From Megalopta genalis (lineage: Eukaryota; Arthropoda; Insecta; Hymenoptera; Halictidae): 64,000 nucleotides of DNA. Shown piece after piece: positions 39,200 to 51,740 of this stretch (positions within the stretch are counted from its first letter, which is position 1; each line of letters starts with the position of its first letter). The position numbers and the translations under genes are program-made. The DNA lies in assembly GCF_051020955.1 (NCBI RefSeq), contig NW_027476988.1:47515-111514 (forward strand). The letters run 5' to 3'. The notes under the pieces were generated by a model that did not search any database, was not told the DNA's origin, and worked only from the letters and a program-made list of their open reading frames with translations.

Positions 39200-40950
39200 C
39201 AAATGCAGACGAAACAAACGAGTTAGCTTCAAGTCCATGCGAAACACATTATTTAGTTGCAAATCATTGCGATGTAGAAGGTTTAGCTTCAAATCCATGC
39301 GAAACAAATGATTTAACATCAGATAGTTGCGATATAAGTGATATAGCTTCAAATGCTGCAGAAACAAACGAGTTAGCTTCAAATCCATGCAAAACAGATG
39401 ATTATGCTTCATATTAATGCGATATAGAACGTTTAGCTTAAAATCCATGCGAAACACATGATTCAACATCAGGTAGTTGCGATATAAGTGATATAGCTTC
39501 AAATGCAGACGAAACAAACGAGTTAGCTTCAAATCCATGCGAAACACATTATTTAGTTGCAAATCATTGCGATGTAGAAGGTTTATATTCAAATCCATGC
39601 GAACCAAATGATTTAACATCAGATAGTTGCGATATAAATGATATAGCATCAAATGCAGACGAATCAAACGAGATAGTTTCAAATCCAAGCGAAACACATG
39701 ATATAGCTTCAAATCAATGCGATGTAGAAGGTTTAGTTTCAAATCCATGCGAAACAAATTATTTAGCTTCAAACAATTGGGATATAAGTGATATAGCTTC
39801 AAATGCAGATGGAACAAACGAGTTAGCTTCAAATCCATGCGAAACAAATGATTTAACATCAGATAGTTGCGATATAAGTGATATAGCTTCAAATGCTGCA
39901 GAAACAAATGAGTTAGCTTTAAATCCATGCAAAACAGATGATTATGCTTCATACTAATGCGATATAGAACGTTTAGCTTCAAATCCGTGCGAAACAAATT
40001 ATTTAGTTTCAAACATTTGGGTTATAAGTGATATAGCTTCAAATGCAGATGGAACAAACGAGTTAGCTTCAAATCCATGCAAAACAGATGATTATGCTTC
40101 ATATTAATGCGATATAGAACGTTTAGCTTAAAATCCATGCGACACAAATGATTTAGATTCAGATACTTGCGATATAAGAGATATAGCTTCAAATGCAGAC
40201 GAAACAAACGAGTTAACTTCATATCCAAGCGAAACACATGATTTAGCTTCAAATCAATGCGATGTGGAAGGTTTAGCTTCAAATCCATGCTACACAAATG
40301 ATATAGCTTCAGATACTTGCGATATAAGAGATATAGCTTCAAATGCAGACGAAACAAACGAGTTAGCTTCATATCCATGCGAAACACATGATTTAGCTTC
40401 AAATCAATTCGAAGTAGAAGGATTAGCTTCAAATCCATGCGATACAAATGATTCAGCATCAGATACATGCGATATAAGTGATATAGCTTCAAATGCAGAC
40501 GAAACAAAAGAGATAGCATCAAATCCAAGCGAAACACATGATTAGCTTCAAATCAATGCGATATAGAGGGATTAGCTTCGAATCCATGCGACACAAATGA
40601 TAAAGCTTCATACTTGCGATATAAGAGATATAGCATCAAATGCAGACGAAATAATCGAGATAGATCCAAATCCAAGCGAATCACATGTTTTATCTTCAAA
40701 TCATTGCGATGTAGAAGGTTTAGCTTCAAATCCATGAGACACAAATGATTTAGCTTCAGATACTTGCGATATAAGTGATACAGCTTCAAATGCAGGGGAA
40801 ACAAACGAGTTAGCTTCAAATCCATGCGAAACACATGATCTAGCTTCAAATCAATGCTATGTAAAAGGTTTATCTTCAAATCCTTGCGACACAAGTGATT
40901 TAGCTTCAGATACTTGCGATAAAAGTGATATAGCTTCAAATGCAGACGAA
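39200..40950. repeat. Terminal block of left-type sequence
   Basis: This is the last stretch carrying left-domain landmarks. The last CTGCAG-bearing type-A monomer is at 39,896-39,901, the last CATATTAATGCG monomer is near 40,100, and marker c is at 40,543 with its cassette. From about 40,022 to 40,950 it parallels about 8,687-9,620 of the 2399-bp array, apart from the 2-bp deletion in the cassette. Right-domain monomers take over after about 41,040. Confidence 0.82.
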
Positions 40951-41084
40951 ACAAACGAGTTAGCTGCATATCCAAGCGAAACACATGATTTAGTTTTAAA
41001 TCAATGCGATGTAGAAGGTTTAGCTTCAAATCCATGCGAAACTAATGATTTAGCTTCAAACACTTGGGATATAAGTGATATAGC

Positions 41085-41994
41085 TTCAAATTCAGAGGAA
41101 ACAAACGAGTTAGCTACAAATCCATACAAAACACGTGATGAAGCTTCAGATCAATGTTATGTAGAAAGTTTAGCTTCAAATCCATGCGAAACAAATGATT
41201 TAGCTTCAAACACTTGGGATATAAGTGATATAGCTTCAAATGCAGACGAAAACAACGAGTTAGATTCAAATTCATGCGAAACAAATGATTTAACATCAGA
41301 TAGTTGCGATATAAGTGATATAGCTTCAAATGCAGACGAAACAAACGAGTTAGCTCCAAATCCAAGCGAATCACATGATTTAGCTTCAAATCATTGCGAT
41401 GTGGAAGGTTTAACTTCAAATCCATGCGAAGCAAATGATTTAGCATCAAACACTTGGGATATAAGTGATATAGCTTCAAATGCAGACGAAACAAACGAGT
41501 TAGCTTCAAATCCATGCGAAACGCATGATTTAGCTGCAAATCAATGCGATGTAGAAGATTTAGCTTCAAATCCATGCGAAACAAATGATTTAACATCAGA
41601 TAGTTGCGATATAAGTTATATAGCTTCAAATGCAGACGAAACAAACGAGATAGCTTCAAATCCAAGCGAAACACATGATTTAGCTTCAAATCAATGCGAT
41701 GCAGAAGGTTTAGCTTGAAATCCACGCGAAACACATGATTTAGCTTCAAATCAATGCCACATAGAAGGTTTAGCTTCAAATCCATGCGTCACAAATGATA
41801 TAGCTTCAGATACTTTCGTTATAAGAGATATAGCGTCAAATGCTGACCGAACAAACGAGTTAGCTTCAAAACCATGCGAAGCACATGATTTAGCTTCAAG
41901 TCAATTCGAAGTAGAAGGATTAGCTTCAAATCTATGCGATACAAATGATTTAGCATCAGATACATGCGATATAAGTGATATAACTTCAAATGCA
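41085..41994. repeat. Right-domain repeat at 1649-bp offset, copy 1 (partner 42,734-43,643)
   Basis: The block starts at AATTCAGAGGAAAC and includes CACGTGATGAAGC, an A-D-E trimer near 41,256, and the right-domain signature ACTTTCGTTATAAG followed by GATATAGCGTCAAATG and GCTGACCGAAC. The partner 1649 bp downstream matches closely. A forward TGA at 41,716-41,718 (TCA position, before AATCCACGC) is shared by most right-domain copies. Confidence 0.82.
41811..41850 (+). repeat. Right-domain signature monomers (CTTTCG...GCTGACCGAAC)
   Basis: An E-A pair reads ACTTTCGTTATAAG and then TAGCGTCAAATGCTGACCG. Copies lie near 43,463, 45,831, 46,701, 50,657, 51,677, 52,876, 55,246 and 56,266. Two sub-variants exist: CTTTCGATATAAGAG near 43,971, 48,200 and 53,383; and CTTTCTATATAATAG near 46,338, 51,165 and 55,752. 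I did not see the signature before 41 kb or after 56.4 kb, so it defines domain IV. Confidence 0.88.
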
Positions 41995-42129
41995 GACGAA
42001 ACAAACGAGTTAGCTTCAAATCCATGCGAAGCACATGATTTAGCTTCAAATCAATTCGAAGTAGAAGGATTAGCTTCAAATCTATGCGATACAAATGATT
42101 TAGCATCAGCTACATGCGATTTAAGTGAT

Positions 42130-42960
42130 ATAGCTTCAAATGCAGAGGAAACAAACGAGTTAGCTACAAATCCATACAAAACACGTGATTAAGCTTCAAA
42201 TCAATGCTATGTAGATAGTTTAGCTTCAAATCCATGCGAAACAAATGATTTAGCTTCAAACACTTGGGATATAAGTGATATAGCTTCAAATGCAGACGAA
42301 AACAACGAGTTAGATTCAAATCCATGCGAAGCACATGATTTAGCTTCAAATCAATACGAAGTAGGAGGATTAGCTTCAAATCTATGCGATACAAATGATT
42401 TAGCATCAGCTACAAGCGATTTAAGTGATATAGCTTCAAATACAGGAGAAACAAACGAGTTAGCTTCAAATCCATGCAAAACACATGATTAATCTTCAAA
42501 TCAATGGTATGTAGAAGGTTTAGCTTCAAATCCATGCGACACAAATGAATAAGCTTCAGATACTTGCGTAATAAGTGATATAGCTTCAAATGCGGACGAA
42601 GCAACGAGTTAGCTTCATATCCAAGCGAAACACATGATTTAGCTTTAAATCAATGCGATGTAGAAGGTTTAGCTTCAAATCCATGCGAAACAAATGATTT
42701 AACATCAGATAGTTGCGATATATGTGATATAGCTTCAAATTCAGAGGAAACAAACGAGTTAGCTACAAATCCATACAAAACACGTGATGAAGCTTCAGAT
42801 CAATGTTATGTAGAAAGTTTAGCTTCAAATCCATGCGAAACAAATGATTTAGCTTCAAACACTTGGGATATAAGTGATATAGCTTCAAATGCAGACGAAA
42901 ACAACGAGTTAGATTCAAATCCATGCGAAACAAATGATTTAACATCAGATAGTTGCGATA
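42130..42960. repeat. Right-domain repeat at 5038-bp offset, copy 1 (partner about 47,170-47,998)
   Basis: Shared landmarks are GCTATGTAGATAGTTTAGC, CGAAGTAGGAGGATTAGC, CAATGGTATGTAGAAGG and the 29-bp marker i near 42,592. The upstream neighbour at 41,819-42,106 matches 46,707-46,994 at 4888 bp, which is 150 bp less. One pentamer was therefore gained or lost between the two pairs. Confidence 0.8.
42592..42620 (+). repeat. Indel-marker monomer, family i (GCGGACGAAGCAACGAG)
   Basis: A type-A monomer with GCGGACGAAGCAACGAG has lost one base compared with GCAGACGAAACAAACGAG. Copies lie near 45,261, 47,630, 49,490 and 54,674. It follows the CAATGGTATG and GAATAAGCTTC monomers in every copy. Confidence 0.87.
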
Positions 42961-43670
42961 TAAGTGATATAGCTTCAAATGCAGACGAAACAAACGAGTT
43001 AGCTCCAAATCCAAGCGAATCACATGATTTAGCTTCAAATCATTGGGATTTGGAAGGTTTAACTTCAAATCCATGCGAAGCAAATGATTTAGCTTCAAAC
43101 ACTTGGGATATAAGTGATATAGCTTCAAATGCAGACGAAACAAACGAGTTAGCTTCAAATCCATGCGAAACACATGATTTAGCTGCAAATCAATGCGATG
43201 TAGAAGATTTAGCTTCAAATCCATGCGAAACAAATGATTTAACATCAGATAGTTGCGATATAAGTTATATAGATTCAAATGCAGACGAAACAAACGAGAT
43301 AGCTTCAAATCCAAGCGAAAAACATGATTTAGCTTCAAATCAATGCGATGCAGAAGGTTTAGCTTGAAATCCACGCGAAACACATGATTTAGCTTCAAAT
43401 CAATGCCACATAGAAGGTTTAGCTTCAAATCCAAGCGTCACAAATGATATAGCTTCAGATACTTTCGTTATAAGAGATATAGCGTCAAATGCTGATCGAA
43501 CAAACGAGTTAGCTTCAAAACCATGCGAAGCACATGATTTAGCTTCAAGTCAATTCGAAGTAGAAGGATTAGCTTCAAATCTATGCGATACAAATGATTT
43601 AGCATCAGATACATGCGATATAAGTGATATAACTTCAAATGCAGGAGAAACAAAAGTGATAGCTCCAAAT

Positions 43671-43680
43671 CCATCGAAAC
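43671..43680 (+). repeat. Indel marker family h (CCAAATCCATCGAAACACAT)
   Basis: One base is missing: CCATCGAAAC for CCATGCGAAAC. Copies lie near 46,040, 50,866, 53,085, 55,455 and 56,475, always after GCAGGAGAAACAAAAGTGAT. It is restricted to domain IV and shifts the forward frame. Confidence 0.87.
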
Positions 43681-44050
43681 ACATGATTTAGCTTCAAATC
43701 AATGCGATGTAGAAGGTTTAGCTTCAAATCCATGCGAAACAAATGATTTAACATCAGATAGTTGCGATATAAGTTATATAGCTTCAAATGCAGACGAAAC
43801 AAACGAGATAGCTTCAAATCCAAGCGAAACACATGATTTAGCTTCAAATCAATGCGATGCAGAAGGCTTAGCTTGAAATTCACGCGAAACACATGATTTA
43901 GCTTCAAATCAATGCCATATAGAAGGTTTAGCTTCAAATCCATGCGTCACAAATGATATAGCTACAGATACTTTCGATATAAGAGATATAGCGTCAAATG
44001 CTGACCGAACAAACGAGTTAGCTTCAAAACCATGCGAAGCACATGATTTA

Positions 44051-44070
44051 GCTCACAAATCAATTCGGAG
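44051..44070 (+). repeat. Indel marker family g (GCTCACAAATCAATTCGGAG)
   Basis: One base is gained relative to GCTTCAAATCAATTCGAAG. Copies lie near 46,420, 48,280, 51,246, 53,465 and 55,833. The spacings (about 2368, 1860, 2966, 2219 and 2368 bp) show that domain IV does not have a single period. It is a mosaic of exchanges between units of 1.9-3 kb. Confidence 0.88.
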
Positions 44071-44165
44071 TAGAAGGATTAGCTTCAAATCTATGCGATA
44101 CAAATGATTTAGCATCAGATACATGCGATATAAGTGATATAACTTCAAATGCAGGAGAAACAAAA

Positions 44166-45161
44166 GTGATAGCTTCAAATCCAAGCGAAACACATGATTT
44201 AGCTTCAAATCAATGCGATGTAGAAAGTTTAGCTTCAAATCCATGCGAAACAAATGATTTAACATCAGATAGTTGCGATATAAGTGATATAGCTTCAAAT
44301 GCAGACGAAACAAACGAGATAGTTTCAAATCCAAGCGAAACACATGATTTAGCTTCAAATCAATGCGATGTAGAAGGTTTAGCTTCAAATCCATGCGAAG
44401 CAAATGATTTAACATCAGATAGTTGCGATATAAGTGATATAGCTTCAAATGCAGACGAAATAAACGAGTTAGCTCCAAATCCAAGCGAATCACATGATTT
44501 AGCTTCAAATCATTGCGATGTGGAAGGTTTAACTTCAAATCCATGCGAAGCAAATGATTTAGCTTCAAACACTTGGGATATAAGTGATATAGCTTCAAAT
44601 GCAGACGAAACAAACGAGTTAGCTTCAAATCCATGCGAAACACTTGATTTATCTGCAAATCAATGCGATGTAGAAGATTTAGCTTCAAATCCATGCGAAA
44701 CAAATGATTTAACATCAGATAGGTGCGATATAAGTGATATAGCTTCAAATGCAGACGAAAAAAACGAGAAGGCTTCAAATCCAAGCGAAACACATGACTT
44801 AGCTTCAAATCAATGCGATGTAGAAGGTTTAGCGTCAAATCCACGCGAAACAAATGATTTAGCTTCAAATCAATGCCATATAGAAGGTTTAGCTTCAAAT
44901 TCATTCGACACAAATGATATAGCTTCAGATACTTGCGATATAAGAGTTGTAGCTTCAAATGCAGACGAAACAAACGAGTTAGCTTCAAATCCATGCGAAG
45001 CACATGATTTAGCTTCAAATCAATTCGAAGTAGAAGGATTAGCTTCAAATCTATGCGATACAAATGATTTAGCATCAGCTACATGCGATTTAAGTGATAT
45101 AGCTTCAAATACAGGAGAAACAAACGAGTTAGCTTCAAATCCATGCAAAACACATGATTAA
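44166..45161 (+). other. Long forward open frame in repeat, copy 1 of 3 (not called a gene)
   Basis: 331 codons stay open here, from an ATA-to-ATG change to a TAA after CCATGCAAAACACATGAT. The translation is 33 decapeptides such as LASNQCDVEG, LTSDSCDISD and LASNTWDISD. It would be acidic and polar with about one Cys per decapeptide and no signal peptide or membrane segment. The same frame recurs at 48,395-49,390 and 53,580-54,575 because the DNA block is triplicated. No start context, unique domain or third-position bias supports translation. It is listed because it is the longest repeated forward frame in the right domain. Confidence 0.3.
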
Positions 45162-47966
45162 TCTTCAAATCAATGGTATGTAGAAGGTTTAGCTTCAAAT
45201 CCATGCGACACAAATGAATAAGCTTCAGATACTTGCGTAATAAGTGATATAGCTTCAAATGCGGACGAAGCAACGAGTTAGCTTCATATCCAAGCGAAAC
45301 ACATGATTTAGCTTTAAATCAATGCGATGTAGAAGGTTTAGCTTCAAATCCATGCGAAACAAATGATTTAACATCAGATAGTTGCGATATATGTGATATA
45401 GCTTCAAATTCAGAGGAAACAAACGAGTTAGCTACAAATCCATACAAAACACGTGATGAAGCTTCAGATCAATATTATGTAGAAAGTTTAGCTTCAAATC
45501 CATGCGAAACAAATGATTTAGCTTCAAACACTTGGGATATAAGTGATATAGCTTCAAATGCAGACGAAAACAACGAGTTAGATTCAAATCCATGCGAAAC
45601 AAATGATTTAACATCAGATAGTTGCGATATAAGTGATATAGCTTCAAATGCAGACGAAACAAACGAGTTAGCTCCAAATCCAAGCGAATCACATGATTTA
45701 GCTTCAAATCAATGCGATGCAGAAGGTTTAGCTTGAAATCCACGCGAAACACATGATTTAGCTTCAAATCAATGCCACATAGAAGGTTTAGCTTCAAATC
45801 CATGCGTCACAAATGATATAGCTTCAGATACTTTCGTTATAAGAGATATAGCGTCAAATGCTGACCGAACAAACGAGTTAGCTTCAAACCCATGCGAAGC
45901 ACATGATTTAGCTTCAAGTCAATTCGAAGTAGAAGGATTAGCTTCAAATCTATGCGATACAAATGATTTAGCATAAGATACATGCGATATAAGTGATATA
46001 ACTTCAAATGCAGGAGAAACAAAAGTGATAGCTCCAAATCCATCGAAACACATGATTTAGCTTCAAATCAATGCGATGTAGAAGGTTTAGCATCAAGTCC
46101 ATGCGAAACAAATGATTTAACATCAGATAGTTGCGATATAAGTTATATAGCTTCAAATGCAGACGAAACAAACGAGATAGCTTCAAATCCAAGCGAAACA
46201 CATGATTTAGCTTCAAATCAATGCGATGCAGAAGGTTTAGCTTGAAATTCACGCGAAACACATGATTTAGCTTCAAATCAATGCCATATAGAAGGTTTAG
46301 CTTCAAATCCATGCGTCACAAATGATATAGCTTCAGATACTTTCTATATAATAGATATAGCGTCAAATGCTGACCGAACAAACGAGTTAGCTTCAAAACC
46401 ATGCGAAGCACATGATTTAGCTCACAAATCAATTCGGAGTAGAAGGATTAGCTTCAAATCTATGCGATACAAATGATTTAGCATCAGATACATGCGATAT
46501 AAGTGATATAACTTCAAATGCAGGAGAAACAAAAGTGATAGCTTCAAATCCAAACGAAACACATGATTTAGCTTCAAATCAATGCGATGCAGAAGGTTTA
46601 GCTTGAAATCCACGCGAAACACATGATTTAGCTTCAAATCAATGCCACATAGAAGGTTTAGCTTCAAATCCATGCGTCACAAATGATATAGCTTCAGATA
46701 CTTTCGTTATAAGAGATATAGCGTCAAATGCTGACCGAACAAACGAGTTAGCTTCAAAACCATGCGAAGCACATGATTTAGCTTCAAGTCAATTCGAAGT
46801 AGAAGGATTAGCTTCAAATCTATGCGATACAAATGATTTAGCATCAGATACATGCGATATAAGTGATATAACTTCAAATGCAGACGAAACAAACGAGTTA
46901 GCTTCAAATCCATGCGAAGCACATGATTTAGCTTCAAATCAATTCGAAGTAGAAGGATTAGCTTCAAATCTATGCGATACAAATGATTTAGCATCAGCTA
47001 CATGCGATTTAAGTGATATAGCTTCAAATACAGGAGAAACAAACGAGTTAGATTCAAATCCATGCAAAACACATGATTAATCTTCAAATCAATGGTATGT
47101 AGAAGGTTTAGCTTCAAATCCATGCGACACAAATGAATAAGCTTGAAATACTTGCATAATAAGTGATATAGCTTCAAATGCAGAGGAAACAAACGAGTTA
47201 GCTACAAATCCATACAAAACACGTGATTAAGCTTCAAATCAATGCTATGTAGATAGTTTAGCTTCAAATCCATGCGAAACAAATGATTTAGCTTCAAACA
47301 CTTGGGATATAAGTGATATAGCTTCAAATGCAGACGAAAACAACGAGTTAGATTCAAATCCATGCGAAGCACATGATTTAGCTTCAAATCAATACGAAGT
47401 AGGAGGATTAGCTTCAAATCTATGCGATACAAATGATTTAGCATCAGCTACAAGCGATTTAAGTGATATAGCTTCAAATACAGGAGAAACAAACGAGTTA
47501 GCTTCAAATCCATGCAAAACACATGATTAATCTTCAAATCAATGGTATGTAGAAGGTTTAGCTTCAAATCCATGCGACACAAATGAATAAGCTTCAGATA
47601 CTTGCGTAATAAGTGATATAGCTTCAAATGCGGACGAAGCAACGAGTTAGCTTCATATCCAAGCGAAACACATGATTTAGCTTTAAATCAATGCGATGTA
47701 GAAGGTTTAGCTTCAAATCCATGCGAAACAAATGATTTAACATCAGATAGTTGCGATATATGTGATATAGCTTCAAATTCAGAGGAAACAAACGAGTTAG
47801 CTACAAATCCATACAAAACACGTGATGAAGCTTCAGATCAATGTTATGTAGAAAGTTTAGCTTCAAATCCATGCGAAACAAATGATTTAGCTTCAAACAC
47901 TTGGGATATAAGTGATATAGCTTCAAATGCAGACGAAAACAACGAGTTAGATTCAAATCCATGCGA

Positions 47967-49582
47967 AAGAAATGATTTAACATCAGATAGTTGCGATATA
48001 AGTTATATAGCTTCAAATGCAGACGAAACAAACGAGATAGCTTCAAATCCAAGCGAAACACATGATTTAGCTTCAAATCAATGCGATGCAGAAGGTTTAG
48101 CTTGAAATTCACGCGAAACACATGATTTAGCTTCAAATCAATGCCATATAGAAGGTTTAGCTTCAAATCCATGCGTCACAAATGATATAGCTACAGATAC
48201 TTTCGATATAAGAGATATAGCGTCAAATGCTGACCGAACAAACGAGTTAGCTTCAAAACCATGCGAAGCACATGATTTAGCTCACAAATCAATTCGGAGT
48301 AGAAGGATTAGCTTCAAATCTATGCGATACAAATGATTTAGCATCAGATACATGCGATATAAGTGATATAACTTCAAATGCAGGAGAAACAAAAGTGATA
48401 GCTTCAAATCCAAGCGAAACACATGATTTAGCTTCAAATCAATGCGATGTAGAAAGTTTAGCTTCAAATCCATGCGAAACAAATGATTTAACATCAGATA
48501 GTTGCGATATAAGTGATATAGCTTCAAATGCAGACGAAACAAACGAGATAGTTTCAAATCCAAGCGAAACACATGATTTAGCTTCAAATCAATGCGATGT
48601 AGAAGGTTTAGCTTCAAATCCATGCGAAGCAAATGATTTAACATCAGATAGTTGCGATATAAGTGATATAGCTTCAAATGCAGACGAAATAAACGAGTTA
48701 GCTCCAAATCCAAGCGAATCACATGATTTAGCTTCAAATCATTGCGATGTGGAAGGTTTAACTTCAAATCCATGCGAAGCAAATGATTTAGCTTCAAACA
48801 CTTGGGATATAAGTGATATAGCTTCAAATGCAGACGAAACAAACGAGTTAGCTTCAAATCCATGCGAAACACTTGATTTAGCTGCAAATCAATGCGATGT
48901 AGAAGATTTAGCTTCAAATCCATGCGAAACAAATGATTTAACATCAGATAGGTGCGATATAAGTGATATAGCTTCAAATGCAGACGAAAAAAACGAGAAG
49001 GCTTCAAATCCAAGCGAAACACATGACTTAGCTTCAAATCAATGCGATGTAGAAGGTTTAGCGTCAAATCCACGCGAAACAAATGATTTAGCTTCAAATC
49101 AATGCCATATAGAAGGTTTAGCTTCAAATTCATGCGACACAAATGATATAGCTTCAGATACTTGCGATATAAGAGTTGTAGCTTCAAATGCAGACGAAAC
49201 AAACGAGTTAGCTTCAAATCCATGCGAAGCACATGATTTAGCTTCAAATCAATTCGAAGTAGAAGGATTAGCTTCAAATCTATGCGATACAAATGATTTA
49301 GCATCAGCTACATGCGATTTAAGTGATATAGCTTCAAATACAGGAGAAACAAACGAGTTAGCTTCAAATCCATGCAAAACACATGATTAATCTTCAAATC
49401 AATGGTATGTAGAAGGTTTAGCTTCAAATCCATGCGACACAAATGAATAAGCTTCAGATACTTGTGTAATAAGTGATATAGCTTCAAATGCGGACGAAGC
49501 AACGAGTTAGCTTCATATCCAAGCGAAACACATGATTTAGCTTTAAATCAATGCGATGTAGAAGGTTTAGCTTCAAATCCAT
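47967..49582. repeat. Right-domain core repeat, copy 2 (4229 bp from copy 1)
   Basis: This is the second copy of the block at 43,738-45,353. It carries marker g near 48,280, the long forward frame at 48,395-49,390 and marker i near 49,490. The match to copy 1 stops near 49,582, where CCATGCGATACAAATG appears instead of CCATGCGAAACAAATG. Left-type sequence starts at that point. Confidence 0.83.
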
Positions 49583-50215
49583 GCGATACAAATGATTCAG
49601 CATCAGATAGTTGCGATATATGTGATATAGCTTCAAATTCAGACGAAACAAAAGAGATAGCATCAAATCCAAGCGAAACACATGATTAGCTTCAAATCAA
49701 TGCGATATAGAGGGATTAGCTTCGAATCCATGCGACACAAATGATAAAGCTTCATACTTGCGATATAAGAGATATAGCATCAAATGCAGACGAAATACTC
49801 GAGATAGATCCAAATCCAAGCGAATCACATGTTTTATCTTCAAATCATTGCGATGTAGAAGGTTTAGCTTCAAATCCATGAGACACAAATGATTTAGCTT
49901 CAGATACTTGCGATATAAGTGATACAGCTTCAAATGCAGGGGAAACAAACGAGTTAGCTTCAAATCCATGCGAAACACATGATCTAGCTTCAAATCAATG
50001 CTATGTAAAAGGTTTATCTTCAAATCCTTGCGACACAAGTGATTTAGCTTCAGATACTTGCGATAAAAGTGATATAGCTTCAAATGCAGACGAAACAAAC
50101 GAGTTAGCTGCATATCCAAGCGAAACACATGATTTAGTTTTAAATCAATGCGATGTAGAAGGTTTAGCTTCAAATCCATGCGAAACTAATGATTTAGCTT
50201 CAAACACTTGGGATA
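49582..50215. repeat. Left-domain cassette embedded in the right domain
   Basis: This segment matches about 40,438-41,071 at 9144 bp and carries marker c (49,687) and the diverged cassette, including the 2-bp deletion seen only at 40.6 kb. It is flanked on both sides by right-domain sequence. It must therefore have been copied in from the 40-41 kb type, not from the 2399-bp array. A private change is GAAATACTCGAG for GAAATAATCGAG near 49,796. Confidence 0.83.
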
Positions 50216-51565
50216 TAAGTGATATAGCTTCAAATTCAGAGGAAACAAACGAGTTAGCTACAAATCCATACAAAACACGTGATGAAGCTTCAGATCAATG
50301 TTATGTAGAAAGTTTAGCTTCAAATCCATGCGAAACAAATGATTTAGCTTCAAACACTTGGGATATAAGTGATATAGCTTCAAATGCAGACGAAAACAAC
50401 GAGTTAGATTCAAATCCATGCGAAACAAATGATTTAACATCAGATAGTTGCGATATAAGTGATATAGCTTCAAATGCAGACGAAACAAACGAGTTAGCTC
50501 CAAATCCAAGCGAATCACATGATTTAGCTTCAAATCAATGCGATGCAGAAGGTTTAGCTTGAAATCCACGCGAAACACATGATTTAGCTTCAAATCAATG
50601 CCACATAGAAGGTTTAGCTTCAAATCCATGCGTCACAAATGATATAGCTTCAGATACTTTCGTTATAAGAGATATAGCGTCAAATGCTGACCGAACAAAC
50701 GAGTTAGCTTCAAACCCATGCGAAGCACATGATTTAGCTTCAAGTCAATTCGAAGTAGAAGGATTAGCATCAAATCTATGCGATACAAATGATTTAGCAT
50801 CAGATACATGCGATATAAGTGATATAACTTCAAATGCAGGAGAAACAAAAGTGATAGCTCCAAATCCATCGAAACACATGATTTAGCTTCAAATCAATGC
50901 GATGTAGAAGGTTTAGCTTCAAGTCCATGCGAAACAAATGATTTAACATCAGATAGTTGCGATATAAGTTATATAGCTTCAAATGCAGACGAAACAAACG
51001 AGATAGCTTCAAATCCAAGCGAAACACATGATTTAGCTTCAAATCAATGCGATGCAGAAGGTTTAGCTTGAAATTCACGCGAAACACATGATTTAGCTTC
51101 AAATCAATGCCATATAGAAGGTTTAGCTTCAAATCCATGCGTGACAAATGATATAGCTTCAGATACTTTCTATATAATAGATATAGCGTCAAATGCTGAC
51201 CGAACAAACGAGTTAGCTTCAAAACCATGCGAAGCACATGATTTAGCTCACAAATCAATTCGGAGTAGAAGGATTAGCTTCAAATCTATGCGATACAAAT
51301 GATTTAGCATCAGATACATGCGATATAAGTGATATAACTTCAAATGCAGGAGAAACAAAAGTGATAGCTTCAAATCCAAGCGAAACACATGATTTAGCTT
51401 CAAATCAATGCGATGTAGAAAGTTTAACTTCAAATCCATGCGAAACAAATGATTTAACATCAGATAGTTGCGATATAAGTGATATAGCTTCAAATGCAGA
51501 CGAAACAAACGAGATAGTTTCAAATCCAAGCGAAACACATGATTTAGCTTCAAATCAATGCGATG
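50215..51565. repeat. Right-domain repeat at 2219-bp offset, copy 1 (partner 52,434-53,784)
   Basis: The block runs from AATTCAGAGGAAAC through markers h (50,866) and g (51,246). The partner differs in sub-variant of the signature pair (CTTTCTATATAATAG here, CTTTCGATATAAGAG there). The match ends near 51,565 where GATGCAGGAGG and a forward TGA appear. Confidence 0.8.
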
Positions 51566-51740
51566 CAGGAGGTTTAGCTTGAAATCCACGCGAAACACAT
51601 GATTTAGCTTCAAATCAATGCCACATAGAAGGTTTAGCTTCAAATCCATGCGTCAAAAATGATATAGCTTCAGATACTTTCGTTATAAGAGATATAGCGT
51701 CAAATGCTGACCGAACAAACGAGTTAGCTTCAAATCCAAG

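Larger units (their letters stand above)
43330..46600. repeat. 3.3-kb right-domain duplicate at 9414-bp offset, copy 1 (partner 52,744-56,014)
   Basis: Sequence matches 9414 bp downstream across markers h (CCAAATCCATCGAAAC, about 43,665 and 46,035), g (GCTCACAAATCAATTCGGAG, about 44,051 and 46,420) and i. Small private differences include TTATCTGCAAATC against TTAGCTGCAAATC near 44,650, and TCATTCGACAC against TCATGCGACAC near 44,903. A shorter part (43,738-45,353) also matches 47,967-49,582 at 4229 bp, so three copies of the core exist. Confidence 0.85.
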
